Source: a virus
DNA length: 25,500 bases
Direction: 5' to 3' (one strand)
Virus record (IMG/VR): IMGVR_UViG_3300042485_003650
Location: 1 to 25,500 of that record
This document shows positions 5,127 to 12,534 of the stretch, in pieces; the stretch's first letter is position 1; every line of letters starts with the position of its first letter. The notes under the pieces are model-generated. The model ran no database searches, was not told the DNA's origin, and saw only the letters and a list, made by a program, of their open reading frames with translations. The position numbers and the translations under genes were made by a program.

Positions 5127-5647
5127 TGGGCGGTACAGGCAGCGGGAGACCAGCAAATGGAATCAAAGCCCCCAAAGAAGATTTAAGCCATCTGTCTAAG
5201 GAAGAAAAGCTAGAAAGAAGCCGTAAATACGCTAGAGACCGTTTTGATAGATTAAGACAGGAGAAAGCTGAAAATAGTGAATTAAATGGTTATCAACTCT
5301 ATAAGTTAAACTATAAGATGAAATACCACGATGACGAGAAAAGAATTGGACATTTACGAGAGGAGGGTAGAGTGTTTAAGGTGCATGAAGACCCAGCAGA
5401 GTTTATGATTTATATTAGGGAAAAGAACCGAAGGATACTAGATGAGATACTCAATGATGAAGAAAAGATGAAGTATATATTTTCCGACAGAGAGGATATA
5501 CCAGAAGCACAGAAGAACTTACAAAGACAAAGGAGTCACTATACTGCTAAAGAAATCAAAGAGATGGAAAGAAAACTAAACGAAGAGTTTAACCTATTAG
5601 AAGATAGAAAAACACAATCAACATTCAAACCAATAAATGAAGAATAA
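5126..5647 (+). CDS. Hypothetical charged helical protein, GSGRP N-terminus
   Basis: A 173-aa, highly charged protein beginning MGGTGSGRPANG, an N-terminal tag also seen on small terminase-like and other phage DNA-associated proteins. The rest is almost entirely Lys, Glu and Arg-rich helix (KEEKLERSRKYARDRFDRLR; KEIKEMERKLNEEF), likely coiled coil. It is not the best terminase small-subunit candidate, because a better one lies next to the large subunit at 7229-7534. It overlaps the upstream gene by one base and ends one base before the FkbM gene, so it belongs to a tightly coupled operon. Function unknown. Confidence 0.65.
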   Translation: MGGTGSGRPANGIKAPKEDLSHLSKEEKLERSRKYARDRFDRLRQEKAENSELNGYQLYKLNYKMKYHDDEKRIGHLREEGRVFKVHEDPAEFMIYIREKNRRILDEILNDEEKMKYIFSDREDIPEAQKNLQRQRSHYTAKEIKEMERKLNEEFNLLEDRKTQSTFKPINEE

Positions 5648-5648
5648 T

Positions 5649-6377
5649 ATGAGTTATGGACAGTTTAACGAAGATAGTTTTATACTATCAGAATACACGC
5701 AATCATTTGGATATGCGATAGAAGTAGGAGGAGCAGATGGAATCAATGGCTCACCTACAAAATGTTTAGAAGATAAGGGATGGAAAACACTTTTGATTGA
5801 ACCTAACCCACAATTGTTTACAGAGGCTAAAAGAAACAGACCCCATGTATTCAATTGTGCTGCAGGTGATATATGTGAGGATAATGTAGGAATGACAATC
5901 TATACACTTAAAGGTGGGAATGAAACTGCTGTTAGTGGATTGAATCCTAATGCAAAATTGATTGAACAACACAATCACTTAATTGAAGACCAGAGATTAG
6001 AGTTAGTAAACAAAAGAACTCTTAATGTATTGATTTATGAATGGGGAAAAGTATTGGGTGAAAAGATTGAGAGCATAGATTTCATTTCAATTGATACAGA
6101 AGGAACAGAGTTAGATGTAATGAAAGGATTAGATGTAAAGAAGTATCAACCAAAGATAATAGCATTAGAGAATAACTTTGAAGACCATAACTACAGAAGA
6201 ACAATGTATAATTATGGTTATGTATTATACAACCGAATAGGTGTGAATGATTATTATATTCATAATACCTACTTACCAACTAATGCAACAGGTCAATTAG
6301 ATTTAACCGATACACCAATCGTAAAACATATTCAACAACAACAAAGAGAAAAAGCATTAAATGTATGGAACAAATAA
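5649..6377 (+). CDS. FkbM-family SAM-dependent methyltransferase
   Basis: From ATG 5649 the protein has 242 aa; an in-frame ATG at 5637 overlaps the upstream gene and is less likely. The SAM-binding motif I is AIEVGGADG (about 23-31), followed by LLIEPNP with the acidic ribose-binding residue, and SIDTEGTELDVMKG (147-160), a hallmark of the FkbM family (Methyltransf_21). Such enzymes O-methylate sugars, polysaccharides or other small acceptors. No membrane segment is seen, so it should be cytosolic. In a phage it might modify host surface glycans or nucleotides or glycoconjugates on the virion, but nothing here identifies the substrate. It overlaps the next gene by 13 bases. Confidence 0.85.
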   Translation: MSYGQFNEDSFILSEYTQSFGYAIEVGGADGINGSPTKCLEDKGWKTLLIEPNPQLFTEAKRNRPHVFNCAAGDICEDNVGMTIYTLKGGNETAVSGLNPNAKLIEQHNHLIEDQRLELVNKRTLNVLIYEWGKVLGEKIESIDFISIDTEGTELDVMKGLDVKKYQPKIIALENNFEDHNYRRTMYNYGYVLYNRIGVNDYYIHNTYLPTNATGQLDLTDTPIVKHIQQQQREKALNVWNK

Positions 6378-6622
6378 CAGCGACAACTATACCACCAACA
6401 ATGTATGGTATCCTAACAGAAAGTGAATTTACGGAGTTAAAGAACACCTTAAGTGAAATCACAACCAATCTACCAAATCACCTAACTGATTACGTTTGGA
6501 ATACATACACAAGAATTAAATCAACGAGAGAACCAAAGCCGTGTATGTGTAAGAGTAGTGGTGGATTGTGGGCAGGAGCCGTAGAACATTTACGAAACTA
6601 TGTAACGGAGAATGACAAGTAG
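6365..6622 (+). CDS. 85-aa small phage protein with CxC motif
   Basis: ATG 6365 overlaps the FkbM gene by 13 bases. The C-terminal signature PCMCKSSGGLWAGAVEHLRNYV (C60, C62) is one I recognise in slightly varied form in small Bacteroidota phage proteins near the packaging genes. The N-terminal part is a helical stretch (ESEFTELKNTLSEITTNLPN). A CxC pair followed by SSG and a Trp-containing helix could be a small zinc or nucleic-acid binding unit, but the function is unknown. It overlaps the following sigma-like gene by 11 bases. Confidence 0.7.
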   Translation: MEQITATTIPPTMYGILTESEFTELKNTLSEITTNLPNHLTDYVWNTYTRIKSTREPKPCMCKSSGGLWAGAVEHLRNYVTENDK

Positions 6623-7175
6623 TAGTTTAGAATTAAGGTCGGAAACAAATAAAAGATTAGAACATCTTTACATTTCACATAGTGGATGGTTGAAATCTGT
6701 AGCTAATAACATTACTAAAGATAAAAGAGAAGGCGAAGAGTTAGTAGCAGAACTTTATCTATATTTGGCGGAAAGACCTAATTCTAATCTATGGTATAGT
6801 ACAAGTTTCAATCTAATGTATCTCAGAGCATTTATACATAGCCGTTTTATAAATGGTAAGAAGAGAGGAAGTAAGACAACACAGATAAGAGAGAGTGATA
6901 CCTCATTAGTATATGAAGAGTATGATATAGAGAGTGATGAGAGGTTTGAAGGGTGTTGGAATGAAATGATAGGGGAATTAGAATCCCTTAAGAAAGAAAA
7001 GAATTGGCACTCAGCTCTACTCTTTGAACATTACTATTTCAATGATGATATGACGTTACAAAAGTTATCCGATGAGATTGGTATATCACTTAGTACAACC
7101 TATATGCATACTAAAAGGATAAAGGAACATCTAAAGGAAAAGCTAACCAATCCATTCAAACCAAAAAAAGATTAG
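6612..7175 (+). CDS. Sigma-factor-like regulator, late gene activator candidate
   Basis: A 187-aa protein with the layout of a small sigma-70-type factor. Residues 15-80 resemble a region-2-like helical block (SHSGWLKSVANNIT, EGEELVAELYLYLAERP), a linker of acidic residues follows (about 95-115), and residues 147-177 form a region-4-like helix-turn-helix (MTLQKLSDEIGISLSTTYMH then TKRIKEHLKEKL). Helix-turn-helix in this position recognises the -35 promoter element in known sigma factors. It sits immediately before the terminase genes and overlaps the upstream gene by 11 bases. I infer that it directs transcription of the late genes; other sigma-like DNA-binding roles are possible because region 2 is divergent. 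Confidence 0.7.
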   Translation: MTSSSLELRSETNKRLEHLYISHSGWLKSVANNITKDKREGEELVAELYLYLAERPNSNLWYSTSFNLMYLRAFIHSRFINGKKRGSKTTQIRESDTSLVYEEYDIESDERFEGCWNEMIGELESLKKEKNWHSALLFEHYYFNDDMTLQKLSDEIGISLSTTYMHTKRIKEHLKEKLTNPFKPKKD

Positions 7176-7228
7176 TGATGTTTGTTATTATATATACAAA
7201 TATATTCTAATTTAGAAGGAAATAGATT
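7176..7228 (+). promoter_or_regulatory. Candidate late-gene control region
   Basis: This 53-base A/T-rich gap separates the sigma-like gene from the terminase genes. It contains TTTG at 7181-7184 and TAATTTAG at 7208-7215, but the spacer is 23 bases and the second element is imperfect, so it is a poor host promoter. TTTGT (7181-7185) and ACAAA (7196-7200) form a short inverted repeat. AGAAGGA just before the ATG at 7229 is one of the few Shine-Dalgarno-like sequences in the window. A site for the phage sigma-like protein is possible. Confidence 0.3.
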
Positions 7229-7534
7229 ATGGAAGAGATAGAACCAAAGAGAAAAAAGACAGGTGGTAGACAGAAAGGTGTAACCAATAAGACTACAGCC
7301 GAATTAAAAGCTATCATTACACAGATAGTAGGAAACCAATTGGAAAGATTAGAAACTGATTTGGATAAGATAAGAAAATACAATCCAGCCAAAGCAGTTG
7401 AAATAGCTAGTAAGTTAATTGATTATGTTTTACCTAAGCAGACAAAGATGGAAATAGAAGGTGAGTTAAAGCATAAGGTTGATAAGATAGTTATAGAAAT
7501 TAAGAAGAATGGAACTACAGATACAGACAAGTAA
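7229..7534 (+). CDS. terS: Terminase small subunit (likely)
   Basis: A 101-aa protein starting with a basic tail and GGRQKGVTNKTTAELKAIIT, a pattern found in small subunits and DUF5681-like proteins beside large terminase genes in Bacteroidota phages. Helices with VGNQLERLETDLDKI and AKAVEIASKLIDYVLPKQ follow. Small subunits recognise the packaging site and hand DNA to the large subunit. It overlaps the large subunit gene by 26 bases, in agreement with this role. It is shorter than many classical small subunits and has no clear helix-turn-helix, so the assignment rests on the N-terminal motif and position. Confidence 0.75.
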   Translation: MEEIEPKRKKTGGRQKGVTNKTTAELKAIITQIVGNQLERLETDLDKIRKYNPAKAVEIASKLIDYVLPKQTKMEIEGELKHKVDKIVIEIKKNGTTDTDK

Positions 7535-8690
7535 AACATTTGAGGATATAAACTCAGATAGAAAGATTGTACTACTAAGAGGCGGTTCACGTTCAGGCAA
7601 ATCTTATAGTGCAGTTCAGTATCTTATAGTAAAAGCAATAGAAGAACCAAACACTATTATATCCATCGTTCGTAAATCCTTCCCATCCCTCCGTATCTCA
7701 ACGCTAAGAGACTTTCGTAGTATAATGGAGGAATTACACCTTTGGGAGGAAGAACGTTACTTAGCCACAGAAAAAGCCTACCGTTTTAATAATGGTAGTA
7801 TGATTGAGTTCCTATCCATTGACGATGCGGAAAAGAGAAAGGGAACAAAAAGAGATTACTTATTTGTAGATGAAGCAAACGAATTGAACTATGAGGATTT
7901 CTTTCAGTTGTTTATTCGTACTACATACAAAACTATCCTAGCATACAACCCATCATTCAGTAAACAACATTGGATATATAAGCAGGTAGCAATACATCCA
8001 CAGGCAGAAGAGTATGTATCCACCTATAGAGATAACCCATTCTTAGACCAGAGGATAGCAGATGAGATTGATAGATTAAAAGATATATCACCATCGTATT
8101 ATGCAGTATATGGTAATGCTCAGTTCGGTATGGTAGAAGGAATCATATTTGATAACGTTAGTATTATAGATGAGATACCTGAAGATGCTAAGTTATTAGG
8201 ATACGGCTTTGATGCTGGATACTCTAATGACCCATCGGCTATAGTAGGTATGTATCAATATGAATCAGATATAATCTATGATGAGATAGTTTATATGAAA
8301 GGTCTGCTGACAAATCAATTAGCTAATTTTATATTAGGTGCGTATGAGAACTTTGGGAGAAACGAAGTATGGATAGATAGTAGTGAGCCACGCCTTAGAG
8401 ATGAGATATTCAGATATGGCATAAACATTAAATCAGTAGTGAAGGGTAAGGATAGTATAGTGAATGGTATAGATGTAATGAAACAGAATCGTATCTTACT
8501 GACTAAACGTTCTAGCAACCTCATCAATGAGTTCTTTTCCTATAGTTGGAAGAAAGATAAGGCAGGGAATACAACGAACGAACCAGAGGATATAAATAAT
8601 CACGGAGTAGATGCCTGTCGCTATGTAGCAATGATGAGAGCTAGTAAAGCGGGAAAGAACAGAGGAACTTATAATATATCAATACGATGA
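7509..8690 (+). CDS. terL: Terminase large subunit
   Basis: A 393-aa packaging motor protein. The ATPase domain has a Walker A motif GGSRSGKS at 25-32, Walker B LFVDE at 118-122, and a probable coupling motif AYNPS at 145-149. The C-terminal nuclease has candidate metal ligands D235 (GFDAGYSNDPSA), D290 (WIDSSEP) and D368 (HGVDACRY), matching the RNase H-like nuclease of the PBSX/Terminase_3 type. It uses ATP to pump DNA through the portal and cuts concatemers. It overlaps the small subunit gene and shares ATGA with the next small gene. All key residues are present, so it should be active. Confidence 0.96.
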   Translation: MELQIQTSKTFEDINSDRKIVLLRGGSRSGKSYSAVQYLIVKAIEEPNTIISIVRKSFPSLRISTLRDFRSIMEELHLWEEERYLATEKAYRFNNGSMIEFLSIDDAEKRKGTKRDYLFVDEANELNYEDFFQLFIRTTYKTILAYNPSFSKQHWIYKQVAIHPQAEEYVSTYRDNPFLDQRIADEIDRLKDISPSYYAVYGNAQFGMVEGIIFDNVSIIDEIPEDAKLLGYGFDAGYSNDPSAIVGMYQYESDIIYDEIVYMKGLLTNQLANFILGAYENFGRNEVWIDSSEPRLRDEIFRYGINIKSVVKGKDSIVNGIDVMKQNRILLTKRSSNLINEFFSYSWKKDKAGNTTNEPEDINNHGVDACRYVAMMRASKAGKNRGTYNISIR

Positions 8691-8881
8691 GCCGTTATAC
8701 CGAAGAAGAAGTGGAACAATTAGTAGAGTTAGTAGGTAAACTATTAGAAGCTAACGAAGAGTTAAATGCTAGAGTAATAGCAATAGATGCTTACCTTAAG
8801 AATGAGATGGCAAGAACAAAGCAATTAAAAAACATAATAAGACAATATGAAGCAAGAAATAACGATTACAGTACCAACTAA
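8687..8881 (+). CDS. 64-aa coiled-coil hypothetical protein
   Basis: ATG 8687 overlaps the terL stop (ATGA), a common sign of translational coupling. The 64 residues are almost wholly helical and acidic at the N-terminus (YTEEEVEQLVELVGKLLEAN) and basic in the C-terminal half (MARTKQLKNIIRQYEARN), with heptad spacing of Leu, Val and Ile. No known domain. A small oligomerisation or adaptor protein is likely from composition alone. It overlaps the next gene by 35 bases. Confidence 0.65.
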   Translation: MSRYTEEEVEQLVELVGKLLEANEELNARVIAIDAYLKNEMARTKQLKNIIRQYEARNNDYSTN

Positions 8882-9494
8882 ATGGAGTGCTGTATCTTTG
8901 GAGAAGTATCTAAGGATGAGAAAGGATATGGAAACCTATAAGGATAATGATGAAGCAATCTATGCCGTATTATTCTATCACTTATGTGGTGTAGATGCAC
9001 AGACAATAAACAAATTGGATATTGAAACATACACTGCAATACAAAATGATTTAGGTAGCTTTATGCAGAAGACAGAGTATCCACTACAACAATTTATCAA
9101 AGTAGATGGAAAGGAATACGGCTTTGAACCTAACCTATCACAAATGGCTTATGGAGCTTATGTGGATTTAGGAAAGTATGAGAACTTAACAATAGATGAT
9201 AAGTGGCATGAGGTAATGAGTATTCTGTATAGACCTGTTACAAAGAAGATAGGTCTTTCATATCAAATAGAACCATACAATGGAGTAATCAATCCTGATA
9301 TATTTTTAAATGTGGATATGGAGGTACACTTTGGGGCATTAGGTTTTTTTATCAATTTACTTCAGGATTGTCAGAAAGGTATCCTGAAGTATTTGACGGA
9401 GACTGGGGAGATTCCAACCAACATTCTTACAATTTTGGAAAAAAGTGGAAAGCTTACTCTTCCATTTACACCCTTTCAGGCGGAGACATACTAA
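8847..9494 (+). CDS. Virion or tail assembly chaperone-like protein, zero-frame product
   Basis: A 215-aa protein from ATG 8847. The N-terminus (ITITVPTKWSAVSLEKYLRM) and AVLFYHLCGVDAQTI recall a family that I know from Flavobacteriia phages, of unproven function. The gene carries a -1 frameshift signal after residue 168 (T7 run at 9344-9350 plus an 11-bp hairpin). Ribosomes that stay in frame make this 215-aa form; those that slip make a 255-aa form ending in the frame that stops at 9613. A short and a long product from one start is the gpG/gpGT pattern of tail assembly chaperones, but those normally precede the tape measure gene and none is seen here. Role inferred. Confidence 0.75.
   Translation: MKQEITITVPTKWSAVSLEKYLRMRKDMETYKDNDEAIYAVLFYHLCGVDAQTINKLDIETYTAIQNDLGSFMQKTEYPLQQFIKVDGKEYGFEPNLSQMAYGAYVDLGKYENLTIDDKWHEVMSILYRPVTKKIGLSYQIEPYNGVINPDIFLNVDMEVHFGALGFFINLLQDCQKGILKYLTETGEIPTNILTILEKSGKLTLPFTPFQAETY
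9344..9391 (+). promoter_or_regulatory. Programmed -1 ribosomal frameshift signal
   Basis: The zero frame reads GGT TTT TTT ATC at 9342-9353, so T-TTT-TTT (9344-9350) permits a -1 slip with identical codon pairing. After a 7-base spacer, TACTTCAGGAT (9358-9368) pairs perfectly with ATCCTGAAGTA (9381-9391) over 11 bp with a 12-base loop. Slippery heptamer, spacer of 5-9 bases and stable hairpin are the standard parts of such a signal. The -1 frame is open from the slip site to TAG at 9611-9613. Confidence 0.85.
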
Positions 9495-9613
9495 AGTTTG
9501 ATGATGTAGTAAGGCTTCCATTAGAGAAAGCTCTCCTTTATCTAGCTTATATCAACGATAAAGCACATTTAGAGCAGTTAATACATAAGGAAAGTATAGC
9601 AAAGATGAAATAG
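9350..9613 (+). CDS. C-terminal extension made by -1 frameshift
   Basis: This is the -1 frame continuation of the gene starting at 8847. After the slip the next codon is TAT at 9350, giving 87 residues that begin YQFTSGLSERYPEVF and include FGKKWKAYSSIYTLSGGDIL and VVRLPLEKALLYLAYINDKA. The fused product would have 168 + 87 = 255 residues. As a separate gene it would lack an ATG near its 5' end and overlap the zero-frame gene by over 120 bases, so translation by frameshift is much more likely than independent initiation at the TTG at 9368. The end of this frame resembles the C-terminal part of proteins in which the shift is fixed, as I recall, but I could not check. Confidence 0.75.
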   Translation, partial: YQFTSGLSERYPEVFDGDWGDSNQHSYNFGKKWKAYSSIYTLSGGDILKFDDVVRLPLEKALLYLAYINDKAHLEQLIHKESIAKMK

Positions 9614-9659
9614 GTAGAAAATCTTTTGTTGAATTTGTTAAATCTACAAACGACTCATT

Positions 9660-9899
9660 ATGGGAACACCATCACAATCACAGAACCAAAGAAAGAATAG
9701 CGGAATATACTTAGGTCCGACTAGAGGAAAGAGTTCTCCAAAGAACTCCAGAAGGGGATGTTTGTGTTTGGATACGAATGTTTACAGTAGAAAATGTTGT
9801 AATGGAGCATTGATGGAGCAGGGTATCGGACAAACAATATATCCTACACCTCAATTAGGAGGATTCAGTTCAGGCTTCAGTAATGGGTTTAATATATAG
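9660..9899 (+). CDS. 79-aa small Cys-rich phage protein
   Basis: ATG 9660, 46 bases after the frameshift product ends. The middle has RRGCLCLDTNVYSRKCCNG, a CxC...CC pattern that I recognise in slightly varied form (CLCKDxxTYSxKCCxG) in small Bacteroidota phage proteins, followed by QGIGQ and a Gly/Phe-rich tail (GGFSSGFSNGFN). Four Cys could bind a metal ion or form two disulfides. It precedes the large appendage gene by 22 bases. Function unknown; position suggests a small structural or appendage-associated protein. Confidence 0.65.
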   Translation: MGTPSQSQNQRKNSGIYLGPTRGKSSPKNSRRGCLCLDTNVYSRKCCNGALMEQGIGQTIYPTPQLGGFSSGFSNGFNI

Positions 9900-9921
9900 A
9901 TAAAAGAAAATATAAACAGAT

Positions 9922-12525
9922 ATGTCTGAATTAACAAAACAGCAATTGACGGTAGAGAACAATAGTAGTTTTCCTAACAATAACACAGGATTCATTACAC
10001 CTACCCTTTTAAGAGATTTCAACCAGGACTTAATTGATTCCTTAGTTGATGAGGTAACCTATAATGCAGATAGTGCAAGTTGGACAAGTGATATAGCACA
10101 ATTAGAGCAATTTAGTGCTTCATTAGATGCAAACTTTGTAAGTACTGCAGAATTAAACGCTAGTTCTTCTACATTACAGAATAACATCAACACAAAGTTA
10201 AACACTTCATCTTTCAATGCTTATACAGCATCGCAGGAAGTAATAAGTGCTTCTTTTGATAGTAGAATAAATTCAGTAAGTGGTAGTGGAGTAAACACAG
10301 GTTCATTACTATTAACCGCATCAGCTGTAAGTAATGTAATAACATTTACTAAAGGTGATGGTTCAACATTCCCTGTTACAATAGCGACAGGTAGTGGTGG
10401 AGTAAGTGGTGATTTTGTAACAACATCTTCTTTTAATTCATATACTGCTAGTGCGGCTAGTGGTGTATCTGCTTCAATCAATGCAGCTACATCATCGTTA
10501 TCAGCTTCTATAGCAGTAACAGATTTAGCACAGAGTAGTTCAATTGCACAACTATTAGGATTCAGTTCTTCATTAGATACTACATTCGCAACAGATGCTC
10601 AATTGAGTGCTAGTGCGAGTACATTACAGAATGATATTAACACAAGATTATTAACGAGTTCATTCCAAACATATACTTCATCAGTATCAACACAAATATC
10701 TGCATTAGGTGCAAATAAAGTAAACTATAACTCACCTGTTAACCCACAAACTATTACTGGTTCTTTAATCATAAGTGGAACTAGTACAAATGGTGGAGGA
10801 GAAACATTAGCATTATATGGTAAAGGTGATGGGATTGCATTGCATGTATATAGCGGTTCAGTAGAAGTAACATCTCCACAAGGAACTGGACACTTCTATA
10901 CTAACTTACCTATTACATCATCAGGAATGAGATTAAATGGTTTAGCTAGATTTAGTGGAATAGAAATAATTGGATTAGCAGGAGCAGCAGGAAGTGGTTC
11001 TATATTTGTAGAAAATGATGTAACCGCATCTAATTTAAGTGCATCATCTAACATATATGCAAATACGGTATTCGCAAATGTATTCAATGGTACTGCATCT
11101 TTTGCAACTCAGGCATTATCAGCATCATTCGCACAAACTGCTTCATTTCTATTAGGTAGTGTAGCTAGTGCATCATTTGCAACTACTGCATCATTTGCAT
11201 TAACAGCTTCATTTGCTGAAAATGCTGAAAACATAAATTTAATAGTAGAGGAAATATACACAGGAGAAGCGATAACTAAAGGTGACCCATTATACATTTC
11301 TGGTTCAGAAGGCGCTAAAGCAATAGTATATAAAGCAGATGCAGCAGTATCAACTAAAATGCCTGTTACATATATAGCGAGTGAGACAATAGGAGCAGCA
11401 GCAGATAGTAGAGGTATTGTATTAGGATTGATAGAAGGATTAGATTTAACTGGCTATGTAGCTGGAGATACAATATATGTTGCTGAAGGTGGAGGATATA
11501 GTACATCTAGACCAACAGGAAGTAATTCAATCACACAATTATTAGGTGTAGTTACTAAAGGAGGAAGTGGAGGTAAAGGATTGGTATTAAACCCAGGCCC
11601 TGCAACACTCCCTAACTTAGAAAGCGGACATTTATGGATAGGTAATGGAACTAATCAACCAATACCACAAACGGTATCTGAATTAGGATTAGCAACAACA
11701 GGAAGTAATACATTTGTAGGAAACCAAATCATTAGTGGAAATCTATTAGTGACAGGTTCAAACATAAACTTAGAAGTTGATGCACCTGCTCTATCAGTAG
11801 GAGTAACAAATGTTAAAACCCTTTTAGATGCTACTGCAAGTGGTGTAATAACATCTACAGATATAACAAGATTAGGTGCTGGACCGACTGGAGATTTAAG
11901 TGGTGTAAGATTACAAACACTTAGTGGTAGTGATACGAGTGGTGATACACTATTGAGTAGAGTATCAACAGGTGTAAACAGACACACATCTACTGCAATG
12001 ACAGGTTCAGTTGTGAATACTTCAATAGTATCTACGTGGGCTACGGGTTCAGCAGGTGGTAGAGTAGGTTATACTTCTCAGGTTAATGCAAACGCACAGA
12101 GTGCATCAGCAACCCTAACTCTAACTGCAGGAAATGCGGCATCTAACTACGCAGGTGGAACTGCATCATTGCAAGCGGGAAGAGTTAACATAGGATTTAC
12201 CGGTGCTACAATTACATCAACAGGAAGTTGGACACAACAAGGTTCAATTGTAACATCTGGTGGTATTACTGTAAACAATCTTGGTATAACTGCAACTAGT
12301 GGTTCAATCAATGGAGAGTTCAGAGTAAATGGTTCAATGAATATAACAGGTTCTAATCCAACAATACAGAGTGGTTCATTGAGTGGTAGTTTAGTATCAA
12401 CATTAGGAGATACATACGCATCAACACCACAAGGAAACTTTATTGTAACATTAGATTCAGCATCAATGGCATCACTATTAAGTGGAGCAGGAACAAACGC
12501 AAATACAATTTACTTTGTAATATAA
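9922..12525 (+). CDS. Tail fibre or appendage protein with ASFA repeats
   Basis: An 867-aa, Ser/Thr/Ala/Gly-rich fibrous protein. N-terminal residues 1-60 look like an anchor, followed by SASTLQNNIN-type helical repeats spaced through about residues 75-250. Residues 392-432 hold six ASFA-type hexapeptide repeats. A compact domain then follows (about 436-560: ITKGDPLYISG, MPVTYIAS, GLIEGLDLTGY, GDTIYVAEGGG), which resembles a domain often seen in phage fibre proteins. The C-terminal part is again beta-rich and Gly/Ser-rich. No lysin-like or peptidase motif. It presumably forms a trimeric surface fibre, sitting unusually between the terminase and capsid genes. The precise attachment site is unknown. 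Confidence 0.75.
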   Translation: MSELTKQQLTVENNSSFPNNNTGFITPTLLRDFNQDLIDSLVDEVTYNADSASWTSDIAQLEQFSASLDANFVSTAELNASSSTLQNNINTKLNTSSFNAYTASQEVISASFDSRINSVSGSGVNTGSLLLTASAVSNVITFTKGDGSTFPVTIATGSGGVSGDFVTTSSFNSYTASAASGVSASINAATSSLSASIAVTDLAQSSSIAQLLGFSSSLDTTFATDAQLSASASTLQNDINTRLLTSSFQTYTSSVSTQISALGANKVNYNSPVNPQTITGSLIISGTSTNGGGETLALYGKGDGIALHVYSGSVEVTSPQGTGHFYTNLPITSSGMRLNGLARFSGIEIIGLAGAAGSGSIFVENDVTASNLSASSNIYANTVFANVFNGTASFATQALSASFAQTASFLLGSVASASFATTASFALTASFAENAENINLIVEEIYTGEAITKGDPLYISGSEGAKAIVYKADAAVSTKMPVTYIASETIGAAADSRGIVLGLIEGLDLTGYVAGDTIYVAEGGGYSTSRPTGSNSITQLLGVVTKGGSGGKGLVLNPGPATLPNLESGHLWIGNGTNQPIPQTVSELGLATTGSNTFVGNQIISGNLLVTGSNINLEVDAPALSVGVTNVKTLLDATASGVITSTDITRLGAGPTGDLSGVRLQTLSGSDTSGDTLLSRVSTGVNRHTSTAMTGSVVNTSIVSTWATGSAGGRVGYTSQVNANAQSASATLTLTAGNAASNYAGGTASLQAGRVNIGFTGATITSTGSWTQQGSIVTSGGITVNNLGITATSGSINGEFRVNGSMNITGSNPTIQSGSLSGSLVSTLGDTYASTPQGNFIVTLDSASMASLLSGAGTNANTIYFVI
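11095..11217 (+). repeat. 18-base tandem repeats encoding ASFA hexapeptides
   Basis: Six copies of a GCNTCNTTTGC-like core encode ASFA or ASFL with variable two-residue tails (ASFAQT, ASFATT, ASFALT). Units adjacent to each other are 18 bases apart, with longer spacers between some. At the protein level this is a hexapeptide repeat with Phe at every sixth residue, probably a beta-helical or triple-beta rod in the fibre shaft. Confidence 0.75.
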
Positions 12526-12534
12526 AAATAATCT

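Noticed and set aside
5126-5647. Small terminase subunit, because of the GGTGSGRP N-terminus
   Set aside because: A better candidate overlaps the large subunit gene at 7229-7534; this protein is five genes away from it and almost entirely coiled coil.
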